Assembly (NCBI GenBank): GCA_026125795.1
Contig: JAHCKM010000003.1
Span: forward strand, 1-64,000
Source: Burkholderiaceae bacterium
GTDB taxonomy: Bacteria > Pseudomonadota > Gammaproteobacteria > Burkholderiales > Burkholderiaceae_C
Length of the DNA: 64,000 nucleotides
Reading direction: 5' to 3'
The position numbers were made by a program, and so were the translations under genes. Shown here piece after piece: positions 47,799 to 57,032 of this stretch. The notes under the pieces were generated by a model that was not told the DNA's origin, made no database searches, and was given only the letters and a program-made list of their open reading frames with translations. Within the stretch, counting starts at the first letter, position 1; the number at the start of each line of letters is the position of its first letter.

Positions 47799-48881
47799 TC
47801 AGCACTTGTCGATCTTCTCGGCGGCTTCTTGCTGCTCCTGCGGGCTGGCCGAAGGCGCGTCCTGCACCATCGCGGCGTCCGGTTCGAAACTGAGCCTGAT
47901 GCAGACCGGAAAGTGATCCGAACCCCAGTCGCGCAGGCGCCGGAACTCGATGAGACGAAAGTGCGGGCTGTGGAACACGTGGTCCAGTGGAAAACGAACC
48001 AGGGGCCACCTGGCGTTGAACGTGTGGAAGAAGCCCCGCCCGATGCGCGGATCGAGCAGCCCGCTCACGGCGCAGAACAGGTCGTTCGTCTTGGACCAGG
48101 CCACGTCGTTCAGGTCACCGCAGACCACCGCGGGCTCTTGCAGGGCCGCGATCTCCTTGCCCACCCGCAGCAGTTCGGCGTCGCGCTCGGTCGCGCGGCT
48201 GCTTTCGCCAGGCGCGGGCGGGCGCGGGTGCAGGCACCGCAGCACCACGTCTTGCCCGCAGCGCAGGCGCACGCGGGCATGGATCGAGGGCACGTCCTCC
48301 TCGACAATGAACTTGACCCTGGGGTCCAGCAGTTCGAGCCGCGAATACAACAGCATGCCGTAGGTGTTGTCCTGCGGCTGCTGCACGGTGTACGGGTGTG
48401 AGCGCTCGAGTTGCTGCAGTGCCTGCTGCCACCACCGGTCGGTCTCGGCCGCCAGGATCAGGTCGGGATCGTTCTCCTCGACCAGGCGGCACAGGCCGGC
48501 AGCGTTGCGGTTGTTCATCTGCACGTTGGCGCACAACACGCTGAGGGTCGTGTCCGGGGTCGCGCGCTCGCTGTCCCGCACTTGTTTGCCGTGCAGCGCC
48601 GTGTACGGGTGCATGCGGTAGGCCTGGTACACCGTGCAAGCGGCCAGCGCGGCCAGCCACAGGTTCTGCGCCGCGCCCGAGCCGTCGCGCACCAGCATCA
48701 TGAGCACCAGCACCACCGACGAGACCGCCGCGATCTGCAGGCGCGGAAAGTCGAAGATACGGATCCACCAATCGTCGAGCCTGGCCAGCGGCAGCAGCGT
48801 CGCCACGATCATCAGCGTGCCCAGGAGCGTCAGGACGGTTTCCAGCGCTTTCTCCTCGAGGCTTTGGTCGCCGACCCGCAT
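47799..48881 (-). CDS. endonuclease/exonuclease/phosphatase (EEP) family membrane protein
   Basis: This is a 360-residue protein with about three N-terminal hydrophobic helices (residues 10-90) and an EEP catalytic domain on the C-terminal side. LSVLCANVQMNNRN, ILAAETDRWW, VVCGDLNDVAWS and the final GSDHFPVC show the catalytic Asn, Glu, Asp-x-Asn and His residues. Substrate may be nucleic acid or phospholipid. ATG 48881 (MRVGDQSLEEKALE) is preferred; the frame is open 16 codons further. It starts 55 bp after the DUF456 gene on the same strand. Confidence 0.82.
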   Translation of the reverse strand: MRVGDQSLEEKALETVLTLLGTLMIVATLLPLARLDDWWIRIFDFPRLQIAAVSSVVLVLMMLVRDGSGAAQNLWLAALAACTVYQAYRMHPYTALHGKQVRDSERATPDTTLSVLCANVQMNNRNAAGLCRLVEENDPDLILAAETDRWWQQALQQLERSHPYTVQQPQDNTYGMLLYSRLELLDPRVKFIVEEDVPSIHARVRLRCGQDVVLRCLHPRPPAPGESSRATERDAELLRVGKEIAALQEPAVVCGDLNDVAWSKTNDLFCAVSGLLDPRIGRGFFHTFNARWPLVRFPLDHVFHSPHFRLIEFRRLRDWGSDHFPVCIRLSFEPDAAMVQDAPSASPQEQQEAAEKIDKC

Positions 48882-48936
48882 CTGCAAGTGCGGCCCGCCG
48901 CGGATGCAGGCTCCGGGCCGGGAAGCCACTCCCGCT

Positions 48937-49425
48937 TCAGACGAGCAACGCCACCACGAAGACTCCGATCATCACGAACGCGATCACCACCTTGGCCACC
49001 AGCGCCAGGACAAGCCCGATGCCGGTGGCCATGCCCACGCGCGCGGCGGCACGGTGATCGCGCCGCGCCATGTACTCACCGACGGCCGCGCCGACAAAGG
49101 GCAACACCAGCACGCCGACAAAGCCGAGAAACAGCCCGGCCACGGTGCCCACCGCCGCGCCGAGCAGCGCCTGCTTGCTGGCGCCCACCTTCTTGGCGCC
49201 GAGCACGCCCGCCACGTAGTCGAGCACCCACGACAGCAGCGCCAGCGCGACCAGCACGCCGATAGTCCAGCCACCGACATGCTGGAAGTCGTCGATCCAT
49301 GCGCCGACCACGGTACCGGCAAGAACCAGCGCCGCGCCGGGCAGCACCGGCAACACGGCCCCCGCAAGCCCGAGAAGGATCAACCCGATGCTGAGGACCC
49401 ACAGGGCAACGTCGACCCAGGACAT
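48937..49425 (-). CDS. DUF456 family membrane protein
   Basis: This is a 162-residue protein with about four or five hydrophobic helices. The duplicated Gly-rich pattern (GLAGAVLPVLPGAALVLAG and GLFLGFVGVLVLPFVGAAVGEY) is typical of DUF456. Function unknown. The start MSWVDVALWVLSIGL at ATG 49425 gives the usual length. It lies just upstream of the EEP gene on the same strand and diverges from the DUF364 gene. Confidence 0.87.
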   Translation of the reverse strand: MSWVDVALWVLSIGLILLGLAGAVLPVLPGAALVLAGTVVGAWIDDFQHVGGWTIGVLVALALLSWVLDYVAGVLGAKKVGASKQALLGAAVGTVAGLFLGFVGVLVLPFVGAAVGEYMARRDHRAAARVGMATGIGLVLALVAKVVIAFVMIGVFVVALLV

Positions 49426-49554
49426 GGGCAGAGCATACCCGGCCGCCTGGTGCGGTCCGCTGCGCGGCAGCGCCCGGCATGGAAGTAGCATTCGACGGCA
49501 TCGCGACGTTGGACCGTGCTCACGCTCGCTGCCCATGACGAAGGACCTGCGTTG

Positions 49555-50403
49555 ATGCCAAGGACCGTTGCGTTCGAGATGGTGGCGCTGCTCGAGCGTC
49601 TGGCGCACTGCGGGCCGTTGCCGCGCGTGCGCGCACTGCACGTGCCGCCGCCCAACGCCGACGGCACGCGTGCCGGTGAGTTCTGCGCAGTGGAGCTCGA
49701 CGACGGTTCGCTGGGCTTGAGTTTTGTGCTGCTGGGCGACACGCTGGCCACGCTGCGCGCGACGCCGGCCGGCGGTGCGCTGGCGGGCATGCCGGCGCTG
49801 CAGCTCGCTCGCGCCTACGCTGACGGCACCGGCGCTCAACGCGCGCTCGGCATTGCAGCCGTGAACGCGCTGACGAGCCATCTGTTTCGCCGGGCGCGCT
49901 ACGAGCCGCCGCCGGCGCTGGGCTCGATCGGCGAGCTCGACCTCCAACCTGACGATCACGTGGGCATGGTGGGACTGTTTCCGCCGCTCGTGCCGCAGGT
50001 GCTCGCCACCGGCGCACGCCTCACGGTGGTGGAGTTGCGGGCCGACGTCGCAGGCCCGCGCGACGGCTGGCACGTGACGCTGGACGCGCGCGAACTCGAG
50101 CGCTGCAACAAGATTCTGTCGACCAGCACGGTGCTGCTCAACGATACGCTCGACGCCGTTCTCGGGCATTGCCGCCGCGCCGAACGTGTGGCGCTGATCG
50201 GCCCGGGGGCCGGCTGTCTGCCCGACCCGCTGTTCGCGCGCGGCGTCACGCTGCTGGGCGGCAGTTGGGTGCTGGAGCCCGCGGCGTTCAAGGCGGCGCT
50301 GCGCGCGGGCCAACCATGGAGCAGGTTCGCGCGCAAGTCCGCCATTGCGCGTGACGGCTACCCGGGCTTCGAGGCGTTGCTGGCCCGCGCGCGATTCTCT
50401 TGA
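49555..50403 (+). CDS. DUF364 (Rossmann-like, putative metal-chelation) protein
   Basis: This is a 282-residue protein with an N-terminal DUF4213-like part and a C-terminal DUF364 domain. DHVGMVGLFPPLVPQVL (about 131-147) and the late RVALIGPGAGCLPDPLF are recognisable. The family has a PLP-lyase-like fold and is found near metal-transport or nitrogenase-type genes, with a guessed role in heavy-metal chelation. No such genes are near here. ATG 49555 was chosen, with AAGGAC 9 bp ahead; a GTG at 49516 is possible. Confidence 0.7.
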   Translation: MPRTVAFEMVALLERLAHCGPLPRVRALHVPPPNADGTRAGEFCAVELDDGSLGLSFVLLGDTLATLRATPAGGALAGMPALQLARAYADGTGAQRALGIAAVNALTSHLFRRARYEPPPALGSIGELDLQPDDHVGMVGLFPPLVPQVLATGARLTVVELRADVAGPRDGWHVTLDARELERCNKILSTSTVLLNDTLDAVLGHCRRAERVALIGPGAGCLPDPLFARGVTLLGGSWVLEPAAFKAALRAGQPWSRFARKSAIARDGYPGFEALLARARFS

Positions 50404-50478
50404 TTTCAATCAACTGAGCGCGACCCGTGGGCGCCCGCGCCCGCGCCGTCATTGCCACGGTCACCAGATGATGAATAG

Positions 50479-52047
50479 ATGATCGTGCAGGGCCGACGCG
50501 AGTCGGCTTTCAACTCGTTGCCGCGCCTGGTGAGATGGCTGCTCGTGCCGCTGTGCTACTACGCGGGGGCCAAGCTCGGTGTGGCGGTGGCCGCGATGCC
50601 GGAGGGCGTGTCGATCCTGTGGCCACCCAACAGCGTGCTGCTGACGGCCATGCTGCTTGGGCGGAGCCGGGACATTCCCGTCATTGCCGCTCTCGGTATC
50701 GCCGCCGAAGTGGCCGCCGATCTGCCGACGTTCTCGCTGCCCGAAGCCTTGGTCTTCGGGGTGGCCAATGCGCTGGAGGCGACGGTGACCTGTCTGCTGT
50801 TGAAGGCATGGCATTTCGACCCGCGCCTCGCCACGCTGGCCGATCTGCGCAAGTTCCTGATCGCGGGCCCGTTGATCGGCGCCACGCTCGCCGCGGCGCT
50901 CGGCGCGGCGGTGTACTCGCAATACCGCGGCGGTCAAACCAGCTACTTCGAGTTCCTGCGCGTGTGGTTGATGGGCGATGCGATGGGCCTGCTGATCTTC
51001 ACACCGCTGCTGCTGAGCCTGGCGCTCGGCCGAGATGGGCCACGCGAGCATGCAACAACGAATCGATTGAGCCTGACCGACGGCATGGTCGTGTTGCTCG
51101 CCGTCGTGCTCCTCGGGATGCTGGTGCTGCAACGCGGGGCCACACTGTGGGGCATGCACGTGGCGCCGGTGCTGGTGATCCCGTGCGTCGTGTACCTCGC
51201 CGCTCGGTTCGATCTGCGCGTGGTGAGTGCGTCGGTGGCCGTGGCCGGTGTGGCGATCGCCTATGCCACGGCGCACGACCGGCAACCTTTCGGCGATCTC
51301 CCGCCGCACGAGGCATCGATGCGTGCGCAGGAGTTCATCCTCTCGATGAGCCTGCTCGGACTGGGGCTGGCTGCGCTGCTCGGGCAGTTGAAGGCCCGGC
51401 GCAACGAGCTGCGTCTGGCCAACGAGCGCCTCGACCAGGTCAATCGCAGTCTCGAGTTGCGCGTGGCCGAGCGCACGGCCCAACTCGACGAATCCAACCG
51501 CCAACTGCAGCGGCTGGCGATGACCGATTCACTGACCGGACTGGCGAATCGTCGCGCGTTCTTTGCCGCAGCCCACAGCGCGGTCGAGATCGCGCTGCGC
51601 CACGAGCGGCCGTTGGCCCTGATGATGATCGACATCGACCATTTCAAGTCGATCAACGACGCGCATGGCCATGCCGCCGGCGATTGCGTGCTGCAGCACA
51701 TGGCGGCAACGCTGCGAGCCCTGGTGCGCAGCACCGACACGCTGGCCCGCTATGGCGGGGAGGAGTTCGTGCTGCTGGCGCCGGAAACAGGGCTGGACAG
51801 CGCGTTGGCACTGGCCCGGCGCATGGGCGATGCGTTGCGCGATCACCCGATGTGGGTCGAAGCCGGCCCGATCACCGTCACGGCCAGCTTCGGCGTCACG
51901 GCGCTCGGCGGCCCCGACGACGACATCGATCGCCTGATAAAGCGCGCCGACGAGGCGCTGTACGAATGCAAGGCCGCCGGACGAGACCGCGCGATCGCCG
52001 CGGCGCCGCCGGAGTCGCGAATGCCGCTGCCGTCGAAGGCCCCGTAG
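50479..52047 (+). CDS. MASE1-GGDEF diguanylate cyclase
   Basis: This is a 522-residue membrane-bound cyclase. The N-terminal MASE1 sensor (about residues 15-305) has eight or so hydrophobic helices and the motif VSILWPPNSVLLTAMLL. A coiled-coil linker (about 315-350, RLANERLDQVNRSLELRVAE) leads to a GGDEF domain with the active GGEEF motif and an intact RSTD inhibition site. It should make cyclic di-GMP in response to an unknown membrane signal. Convergent with tRNA-Thr. Confidence 0.92.
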   Translation: MIVQGRRESAFNSLPRLVRWLLVPLCYYAGAKLGVAVAAMPEGVSILWPPNSVLLTAMLLGRSRDIPVIAALGIAAEVAADLPTFSLPEALVFGVANALEATVTCLLLKAWHFDPRLATLADLRKFLIAGPLIGATLAAALGAAVYSQYRGGQTSYFEFLRVWLMGDAMGLLIFTPLLLSLALGRDGPREHATTNRLSLTDGMVVLLAVVLLGMLVLQRGATLWGMHVAPVLVIPCVVYLAARFDLRVVSASVAVAGVAIAYATAHDRQPFGDLPPHEASMRAQEFILSMSLLGLGLAALLGQLKARRNELRLANERLDQVNRSLELRVAERTAQLDESNRQLQRLAMTDSLTGLANRRAFFAAAHSAVEIALRHERPLALMMIDIDHFKSINDAHGHAAGDCVLQHMAATLRALVRSTDTLARYGGEEFVLLAPETGLDSALALARRMGDALRDHPMWVEAGPITVTASFGVTALGGPDDDIDRLIKRADEALYECKAAGRDRAIAAAPPESRMPLPSKAP

Positions 52048-52078
52048 GGCCCACGCCCTGGCGGGCCCGTGATCCGAT

Positions 52079-52154
52079 TGGTGCCGATGGACGGACTCGA
52101 ACTGTCGACCTTCGCATTACGAATGCGCTGCTCTACCAACTGAGCTACACCGGC
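52079..52154 (-). tRNA. tRNA-Thr(CGU)
   Basis: The reverse complement folds as a 76-nt tRNA with acceptor GCCGGTG/CATCGGC, an encoded CCA end, D arm AGCTCAGTTGGTAGAGC, anticodon loop TTCGTAA (CGT) and T arm with TTCGAGT. Confidence 0.97.
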
Positions 52155-52310
52155 GGGTGAGGGCGCGAATTATAGCCAGCGGCCCTCATGTCCTCTGTGG
52201 CGGATACGGCGGCGCGCGATACCCGCACAAAGTCAGAAACGGGTGCTGCTGCCGCGCTCAAGCCGCGGCGCGGGCGGCCGATACCCGTTCACCAACCCCG
52301 GTGATCCGCC

Positions 52311-54998
52311 GTGCAACAAATCACACCCATCGAAGACTCGGTCTTCGCCGAACTGGGCGGCTACAACCCGGTGCATCCGAACGGCGCCTTGCCACGGACG
52401 CGCTCGCGCAACGCTCAGCGGCTGGCGATCGAGCATGGCGTTACTGACGCGTTGGCGCGCTCGACCGACCTGAGGCATGCCGGGCCATTGCTCGTGCGCG
52501 CCGTCGGAGAGGAGCTCGGCTGGGCCTGCGGCGCCTGCTGGATCGAAGAGCGGGCATCGGACGGTCTGGTCTGCTTGGGCAAGTGGGGCGGCGAGGATCC
52601 GGCGCTGTGGGCCTTCCTCGATGCGGTGCCGATACTTCGACCGCACCAGGTCGATGCCATCGCGGGCCCAGGCGGCGGCCTGGTGCGCCGCGCCTGGTCG
52701 ACTCGGCAGCCGGTGTGGTTGAGGGATGTGAGCGTTGAAACCACGTTCAGGCGTGCGGCACTGGCGGCCGACGCCGGGCTGCGCAGCGCGCTGGCCTTCC
52801 CGATCATCGCGGCCGGCGGGGTGATGGGCGTGATGGAGATCTTCAGTCGCGAGGTGCGCGAAGTCGACCCCGAGCTGCTCGACTGCACGCGCTACATCGG
52901 CAGCCAGATCGGTCAGTTCTGCCTGCGCACGCAGGCGCAGGCCCAGCTGCGTGAGATCGAGCAGCGCCATGCCGCCACCATCGAGCTGGCGGCGATCGGC
53001 ATCGCGTATGTCGACGACTGCGGTCGCTACATCCACGTGAACCCGTGGATGTGCGAATTTCTCGGCTACAGCCGTGAGGAGCTGCTGCAGCTCTCGGTCA
53101 AGCAGATCTCTCACCCGGACGACAAGAACGTCGCCGACAAGTTGCGCGCGCAGCTGCGCGCCGGCGAGATCAGCCAGTTCACGATGGAGAAACGCTACCT
53201 GCGCAAGGACGGCACGCCGGTGTGGGTGCACCTGACGATCACCGTGCAGCGTGACGCCGCCGGGCGCCCGTTGCACGACATCTCGATCGTGCAGGACATC
53301 TCGGCGCGCAAGCAGGCCGAAGCCGCGCTGCAGCGCAGCGAGCAGCGCTTTCGCAACCTGGTGGAGCTGTCGTCCGACTGGTACTGGGAGCTCGACGCCG
53401 AGCTGCGTTTCCGCACCTTCGGCGGCCGCCAGATGGGGGCCAAGTACGCCGAGCTGCTGCGCGGCCGCTTGCCCTGGGAGATTCCAGGCGTCGACGCCGA
53501 CGTGGGCTGGGCCGAGTTCCGCGGCCGGCTCGAGCGGCGCGAGTCGTTCCGCGACTTCGAGTACGCCTATCTCAACCGCGACGGCAAGCGCCGCTTCGTC
53601 AGCGTGAGCGGCGAGCCGCTGCTCGATGCCGACGGCCGCTTCGACGGCTACCGCGGCGTGTCGCGCGACATCACGCCGCGCAAGGAAGCCGAGGCGCGCA
53701 TCGAATACCTGGCGTCGCACGACAGCCTCACCGGGCTGCCCAACCGCGTCATGTTCAGCGAGCTGCTCAACCACGTGCTGGCGGCGTCGCAGCGCAACCA
53801 GCGCAAGTTCGCGGTGCTGTTCATCGACCTCGATCGATTCAAGTTCATCAACGACAGCCTCGGCCACGAGGCCGGCGACACGCTGCTGCGCGAGGTGGCC
53901 CATCGGCTGAAGGACAACCTGCGCGCCAGCGACATCGTGGCGCGCCTGGGCGGCGACGAGTTCGTGATGCTGCTGCAGGACCTGCGCGGCATCGAGCAGG
54001 CGGGCCGCATCGCGCGCAAGCTGCTGTCGGCGGTGATCAAGCCGATCGAGATCCAGGGCCAGGAGTGCCGCGTCACCGCCAGCATCGGCATCTCGGTGTT
54101 CCCCAACGATGCGCAGGACGAGACCGCGCTGATGTCGCACGCCGACATCGCGATGTACCACGCCAAGGAAGAGGGCAAGAACAACTTCCAATTCTACGAT
54201 GGGCGCCTCGAGACGATGTCGCTCGAGCGGCTCACGCTGGAATCGCGCCTGCGCCGCGCGATCGAGCGCAACGAGCTGTCGCTGCACTACCAGGCCAAGC
54301 TCGATCTGGCGAACAACAGCATCGCCGGCGTCGAGGCGCTGCTGCGATGGAGCTGCGCCGAGCTGGGCGCGGTGTCGCCGGCCAAGTTCATCCCGGTGGC
54401 CGAAGAGACCGGCCTGATCCTCTCGATCGGCAAGTGGGTGTTGCGCAAGGCCTGCGAGCAGAGCATGGCATGGCAGCGCGCCGGGCTGCCGCCGGTGCGG
54501 GTGTCGGTCAACCTGTCGCCGCGCCAGCTCGGCGACCCGGAGCTGCTGTCCGAGGTGGGCGCCGTGTTGAACGACACCGGCCTGGAGCCGGATCTGCTGG
54601 AGCTCGAGGTGACCGAGAGCTCGGTGATGCACAACGTCGAGCGCGCGCTGGAGGTGCTGCGGGCGCTCAAAGGCATGGGCGTGCGGCTGGCGATCGACGA
54701 CTTCGGCACCGGCTATTCATCGCTGGCGCAGTTGAAGCGCTTTCCGATCGATACGCTGAAGGTCGACCGATCGTTCATCCGCGAACTGCCGTCCGACAGC
54801 GAAGACAAGGCGATCGCCGAGGCGATCATCGCGATGGGCAAGACCCTGAGCCTGACGGTGGTCGCCGAGGGCGTCGAGACGCCGGAGCAGCAGGCCTTTC
54901 TGCGCGAGCGCGCCTGCGACCAGATGCAGGGCTATCACTTCAGCAAGCCGATCGCGCCCGACGAGTTCGCCGAGCTGCTGCGCAACCACCCGCGCTGA
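52311..54998 (+). CDS. GAF-PAS-PAS-GGDEF-EAL cyclic di-GMP signalling protein
   Basis: This is an 895-residue soluble protein. A GAF-like domain (about 45-205) is followed by two PAS domains (about 215-335 and 345-460), a GGDEF domain with GGDEF and an RASD inhibition site, and an EAL domain. The EAL motif is EALLRW, and DDFGTGYSS and VVAEGVETPEQ are present, so phosphodiesterase activity is likely; the GGDEF may be active or GTP-regulatory. It begins with GTG 52311. It has 156 bp of AT-poor DNA between it and tRNA-Thr. Confidence 0.92.
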   Translation: MQQITPIEDSVFAELGGYNPVHPNGALPRTRSRNAQRLAIEHGVTDALARSTDLRHAGPLLVRAVGEELGWACGACWIEERASDGLVCLGKWGGEDPALWAFLDAVPILRPHQVDAIAGPGGGLVRRAWSTRQPVWLRDVSVETTFRRAALAADAGLRSALAFPIIAAGGVMGVMEIFSREVREVDPELLDCTRYIGSQIGQFCLRTQAQAQLREIEQRHAATIELAAIGIAYVDDCGRYIHVNPWMCEFLGYSREELLQLSVKQISHPDDKNVADKLRAQLRAGEISQFTMEKRYLRKDGTPVWVHLTITVQRDAAGRPLHDISIVQDISARKQAEAALQRSEQRFRNLVELSSDWYWELDAELRFRTFGGRQMGAKYAELLRGRLPWEIPGVDADVGWAEFRGRLERRESFRDFEYAYLNRDGKRRFVSVSGEPLLDADGRFDGYRGVSRDITPRKEAEARIEYLASHDSLTGLPNRVMFSELLNHVLAASQRNQRKFAVLFIDLDRFKFINDSLGHEAGDTLLREVAHRLKDNLRASDIVARLGGDEFVMLLQDLRGIEQAGRIARKLLSAVIKPIEIQGQECRVTASIGISVFPNDAQDETALMSHADIAMYHAKEEGKNNFQFYDGRLETMSLERLTLESRLRRAIERNELSLHYQAKLDLANNSIAGVEALLRWSCAELGAVSPAKFIPVAEETGLILSIGKWVLRKACEQSMAWQRAGLPPVRVSVNLSPRQLGDPELLSEVGAVLNDTGLEPDLLELEVTESSVMHNVERALEVLRALKGMGVRLAIDDFGTGYSSLAQLKRFPIDTLKVDRSFIRELPSDSEDKAIAEAIIAMGKTLSLTVVAEGVETPEQQAFLRERACDQMQGYHFSKPIAPDEFAELLRNHPR

Positions 54999-55028
54999 AG
55001 CATTGCGGCGCCACTGCCGCGGCGCGCG

Positions 55029-55694
55029 TCAGGCGTGCGTGACCCAGCTGGCCTCGGCGCCTTCCAGGTGCGGCAGCGTGTTGAACGTGACCAGCGAGTG
55101 CCGCTTCGGCGTGAACGCGAACTCGGTGAGCGCGCTGTTGCGCATGCGCAGGTTGAGCTCCACGATCGCCGGCGGCGGCGCGCCGAGCACGTGCGCCACC
55201 GCGGTGGAGATGGGGCCGCCGCTCGAGACGACGAGCACATCGCCTGAATGGTGCGTGCGCACGTGGTCGAGCGCCTCGACGATGCCGGCGGCAAAGCGCT
55301 CGAAGCTCGGCATGCCGGCCGGCTGGGTGCGGCCCTCCATCCATGCGAGCAGGCCTTCGCGCAGCAGCCGGAAGTGCTGGCGCACGTCCCCGGCGGTCTG
55401 CGGTCGCGGCAGCGGCGCCGCATGGATCGCGCGCACGATGGACTCGGCGTCGTATTCGTTCAGCCCCGGCATCGCCAGCGCGTTGAGTTCGCTGCGGTGG
55501 CCGCGCGCCAGCGCCTCCAGCGACTGCGTGTGTCGGCGCAGCGTGCCGGTGATCACGGCTTCGAATGCCACGCCTTTCTCGCGGAACCATTCACCCAGGC
55601 GCTCGCATTGGCGCGCGCCGATCTCGCTCAGCCGGTCGTAGTCGTCGGTGGCGAACGACGCCTGGCCGTGGCGGACGAGGTAGAGGGTGCCCAT
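55029..55694 (-). CDS. histidine phosphatase (phosphoglycerate mutase-like) family protein
   Basis: This is a 221-residue histidine phosphatase. The catalytic motif LYLVRHGQASF is at residues 4-14 with His9, an Arg near GTLRRHTQSLEAL and the second His in VVSSGGPISTA region are expected. In that last motif the usual His (SHGG) appears as SSGGPI, which may reduce activity. ATG 55694 starts directly at the domain. It diverges from the phosphofructokinase gene with a 102-bp gap. Confidence 0.82.
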   Translation of the reverse strand: MGTLYLVRHGQASFATDDYDRLSEIGARQCERLGEWFREKGVAFEAVITGTLRRHTQSLEALARGHRSELNALAMPGLNEYDAESIVRAIHAAPLPRPQTAGDVRQHFRLLREGLLAWMEGRTQPAGMPSFERFAAGIVEALDHVRTHHSGDVLVVSSGGPISTAVAHVLGAPPPAIVELNLRMRNSALTEFAFTPKRHSLVTFNTLPHLEGAEASWVTHA

Positions 55695-55796
55695 GCGTGG
55701 ATTGTCGCTGTCCGCTGCGTGGCGCGGTGTCGCGCTTGCGACCGGGCTTCGCGCGTTGGGCACAATGGCGCCTGAAGACGTGCAAGGAGTGTGACG

Positions 55797-57011
55797 ATGT
55801 CAGGCGTGAAGATCCTGGTTGCGCAAGGCGGTGGGCCCACCGCGGTCATCAATCAGTCATTGGTCGGCGTGGTGCTCGAATCGCGGCGCTTCGGCCACGT
55901 GGAGCGGGTCTATGGCGCGCGTCACGGCGTGCGCGGCATCATCAACGAGGATCTGGTCGATCTCACGCAGGAGACGGTGCACAACCTCGAGCGTGTGGCC
56001 GCCACGCCGGCCTCGGCGCTGGGCTCCACGCGCGACAAGCCCGACCTCAAGTATTGCCAGCAGATCTTCGAGGTGCTGCGCGCGCATGGCATCGGCTACT
56101 TCTTCTACATCGGCGGCAACGATTCGTCGGACACCGTGCGCATCGTCAGCGAGGAGGCCGCCAAGACCGGCTATGCGCTGCGCTGCGTGCACATCCCCAA
56201 GACGATCGACAACGACCTGATGGGCAACGACCACACGCCGGGCTTTCCGTCGGCGGCGCGTTTCGTGGCGCAGGCGTTCGCCGGCGCCAACCTCGACAAC
56301 GCGGCGCTGCCGGGCATCTACGTGGCGGTGGTGATGGGGCGGCACGCCGGCTTTCTCACCGCGGCCTCGGCGCTGGCCCGGAAGTTCCCCGACGACGGGC
56401 CGCATTTGGTCTACCTGCCCGAGCGCACCTTCGTGCTCGACAAGTTCCTCGCCGACGTGAAAGCGGCGCAGGCGCGCCACGGGCGCTGCGTGGTGGCAGT
56501 GTCCGAGGGCATCCACGATGCCAGCGGCACGCCGATCCTGGCGCAGCTGGCCAAGACGATCGAGCGCGACGCGCACGGCAACGTGCAGCTCTCGGGCAGC
56601 GGCGCTCTGGCCGATCTGCTGTGCGAGGAGATCAAGTCCAAGCTCGGCATCAAGCGCGTGCGCGGCGACACCTTCGGCTACCTGCAGCGCTCGTTCCTCG
56701 GCTGCGTCAGCGACGTCGACCAGCGCGAGGCACGCGAGGTCGGTGAGAAGGCGGTGCAGTTCGCGATGTGGGGCGAGCGCAGCGGCTCGGTGGCGATCCA
56801 GCGCGTCGGCGACTACGCCGTCGGCTACGAGCTGGTGCCGCTTGAAACGGTGGCCGCCAAGACGCGCGTGATGGACGACGCGTTCATCAACGCTGAGGGC
56901 AACGGCGTCACCGACGCGTTTGCGCAATACCTGCGCCCGCTGCTCGGCAGCGGCCTGCCCGAGGCGGCGCGGCTGCGCGCGGCCCCGGTGCAGAAGGTGC
57001 TCAAGCGCTGA
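55797..57011 (+). CDS. pfp: pyrophosphate-dependent 6-phosphofructokinase
   Basis: This is a 404-residue PPi-PFK that uses pyrophosphate instead of ATP, giving a reversible glycolytic step. GGNDS (106-110) has the PPi-specific Asp109 instead of Gly, and PKTIDND (134-140) has Lys135 in place of Gly, the pair that marks PPi use. The substrate motif MGRHAGFL follows near 181. AAGGAG is 7 bp before ATG 55797, which is chosen over GTG 55791. Confidence 0.92.
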   Translation: MSGVKILVAQGGGPTAVINQSLVGVVLESRRFGHVERVYGARHGVRGIINEDLVDLTQETVHNLERVAATPASALGSTRDKPDLKYCQQIFEVLRAHGIGYFFYIGGNDSSDTVRIVSEEAAKTGYALRCVHIPKTIDNDLMGNDHTPGFPSAARFVAQAFAGANLDNAALPGIYVAVVMGRHAGFLTAASALARKFPDDGPHLVYLPERTFVLDKFLADVKAAQARHGRCVVAVSEGIHDASGTPILAQLAKTIERDAHGNVQLSGSGALADLLCEEIKSKLGIKRVRGDTFGYLQRSFLGCVSDVDQREAREVGEKAVQFAMWGERSGSVAIQRVGDYAVGYELVPLETVAAKTRVMDDAFINAEGNGVTDAFAQYLRPLLGSGLPEAARLRAAPVQKVLKR

Positions 57012-57032
57012 CGCAGGCGCAGCCCAGGGGTC

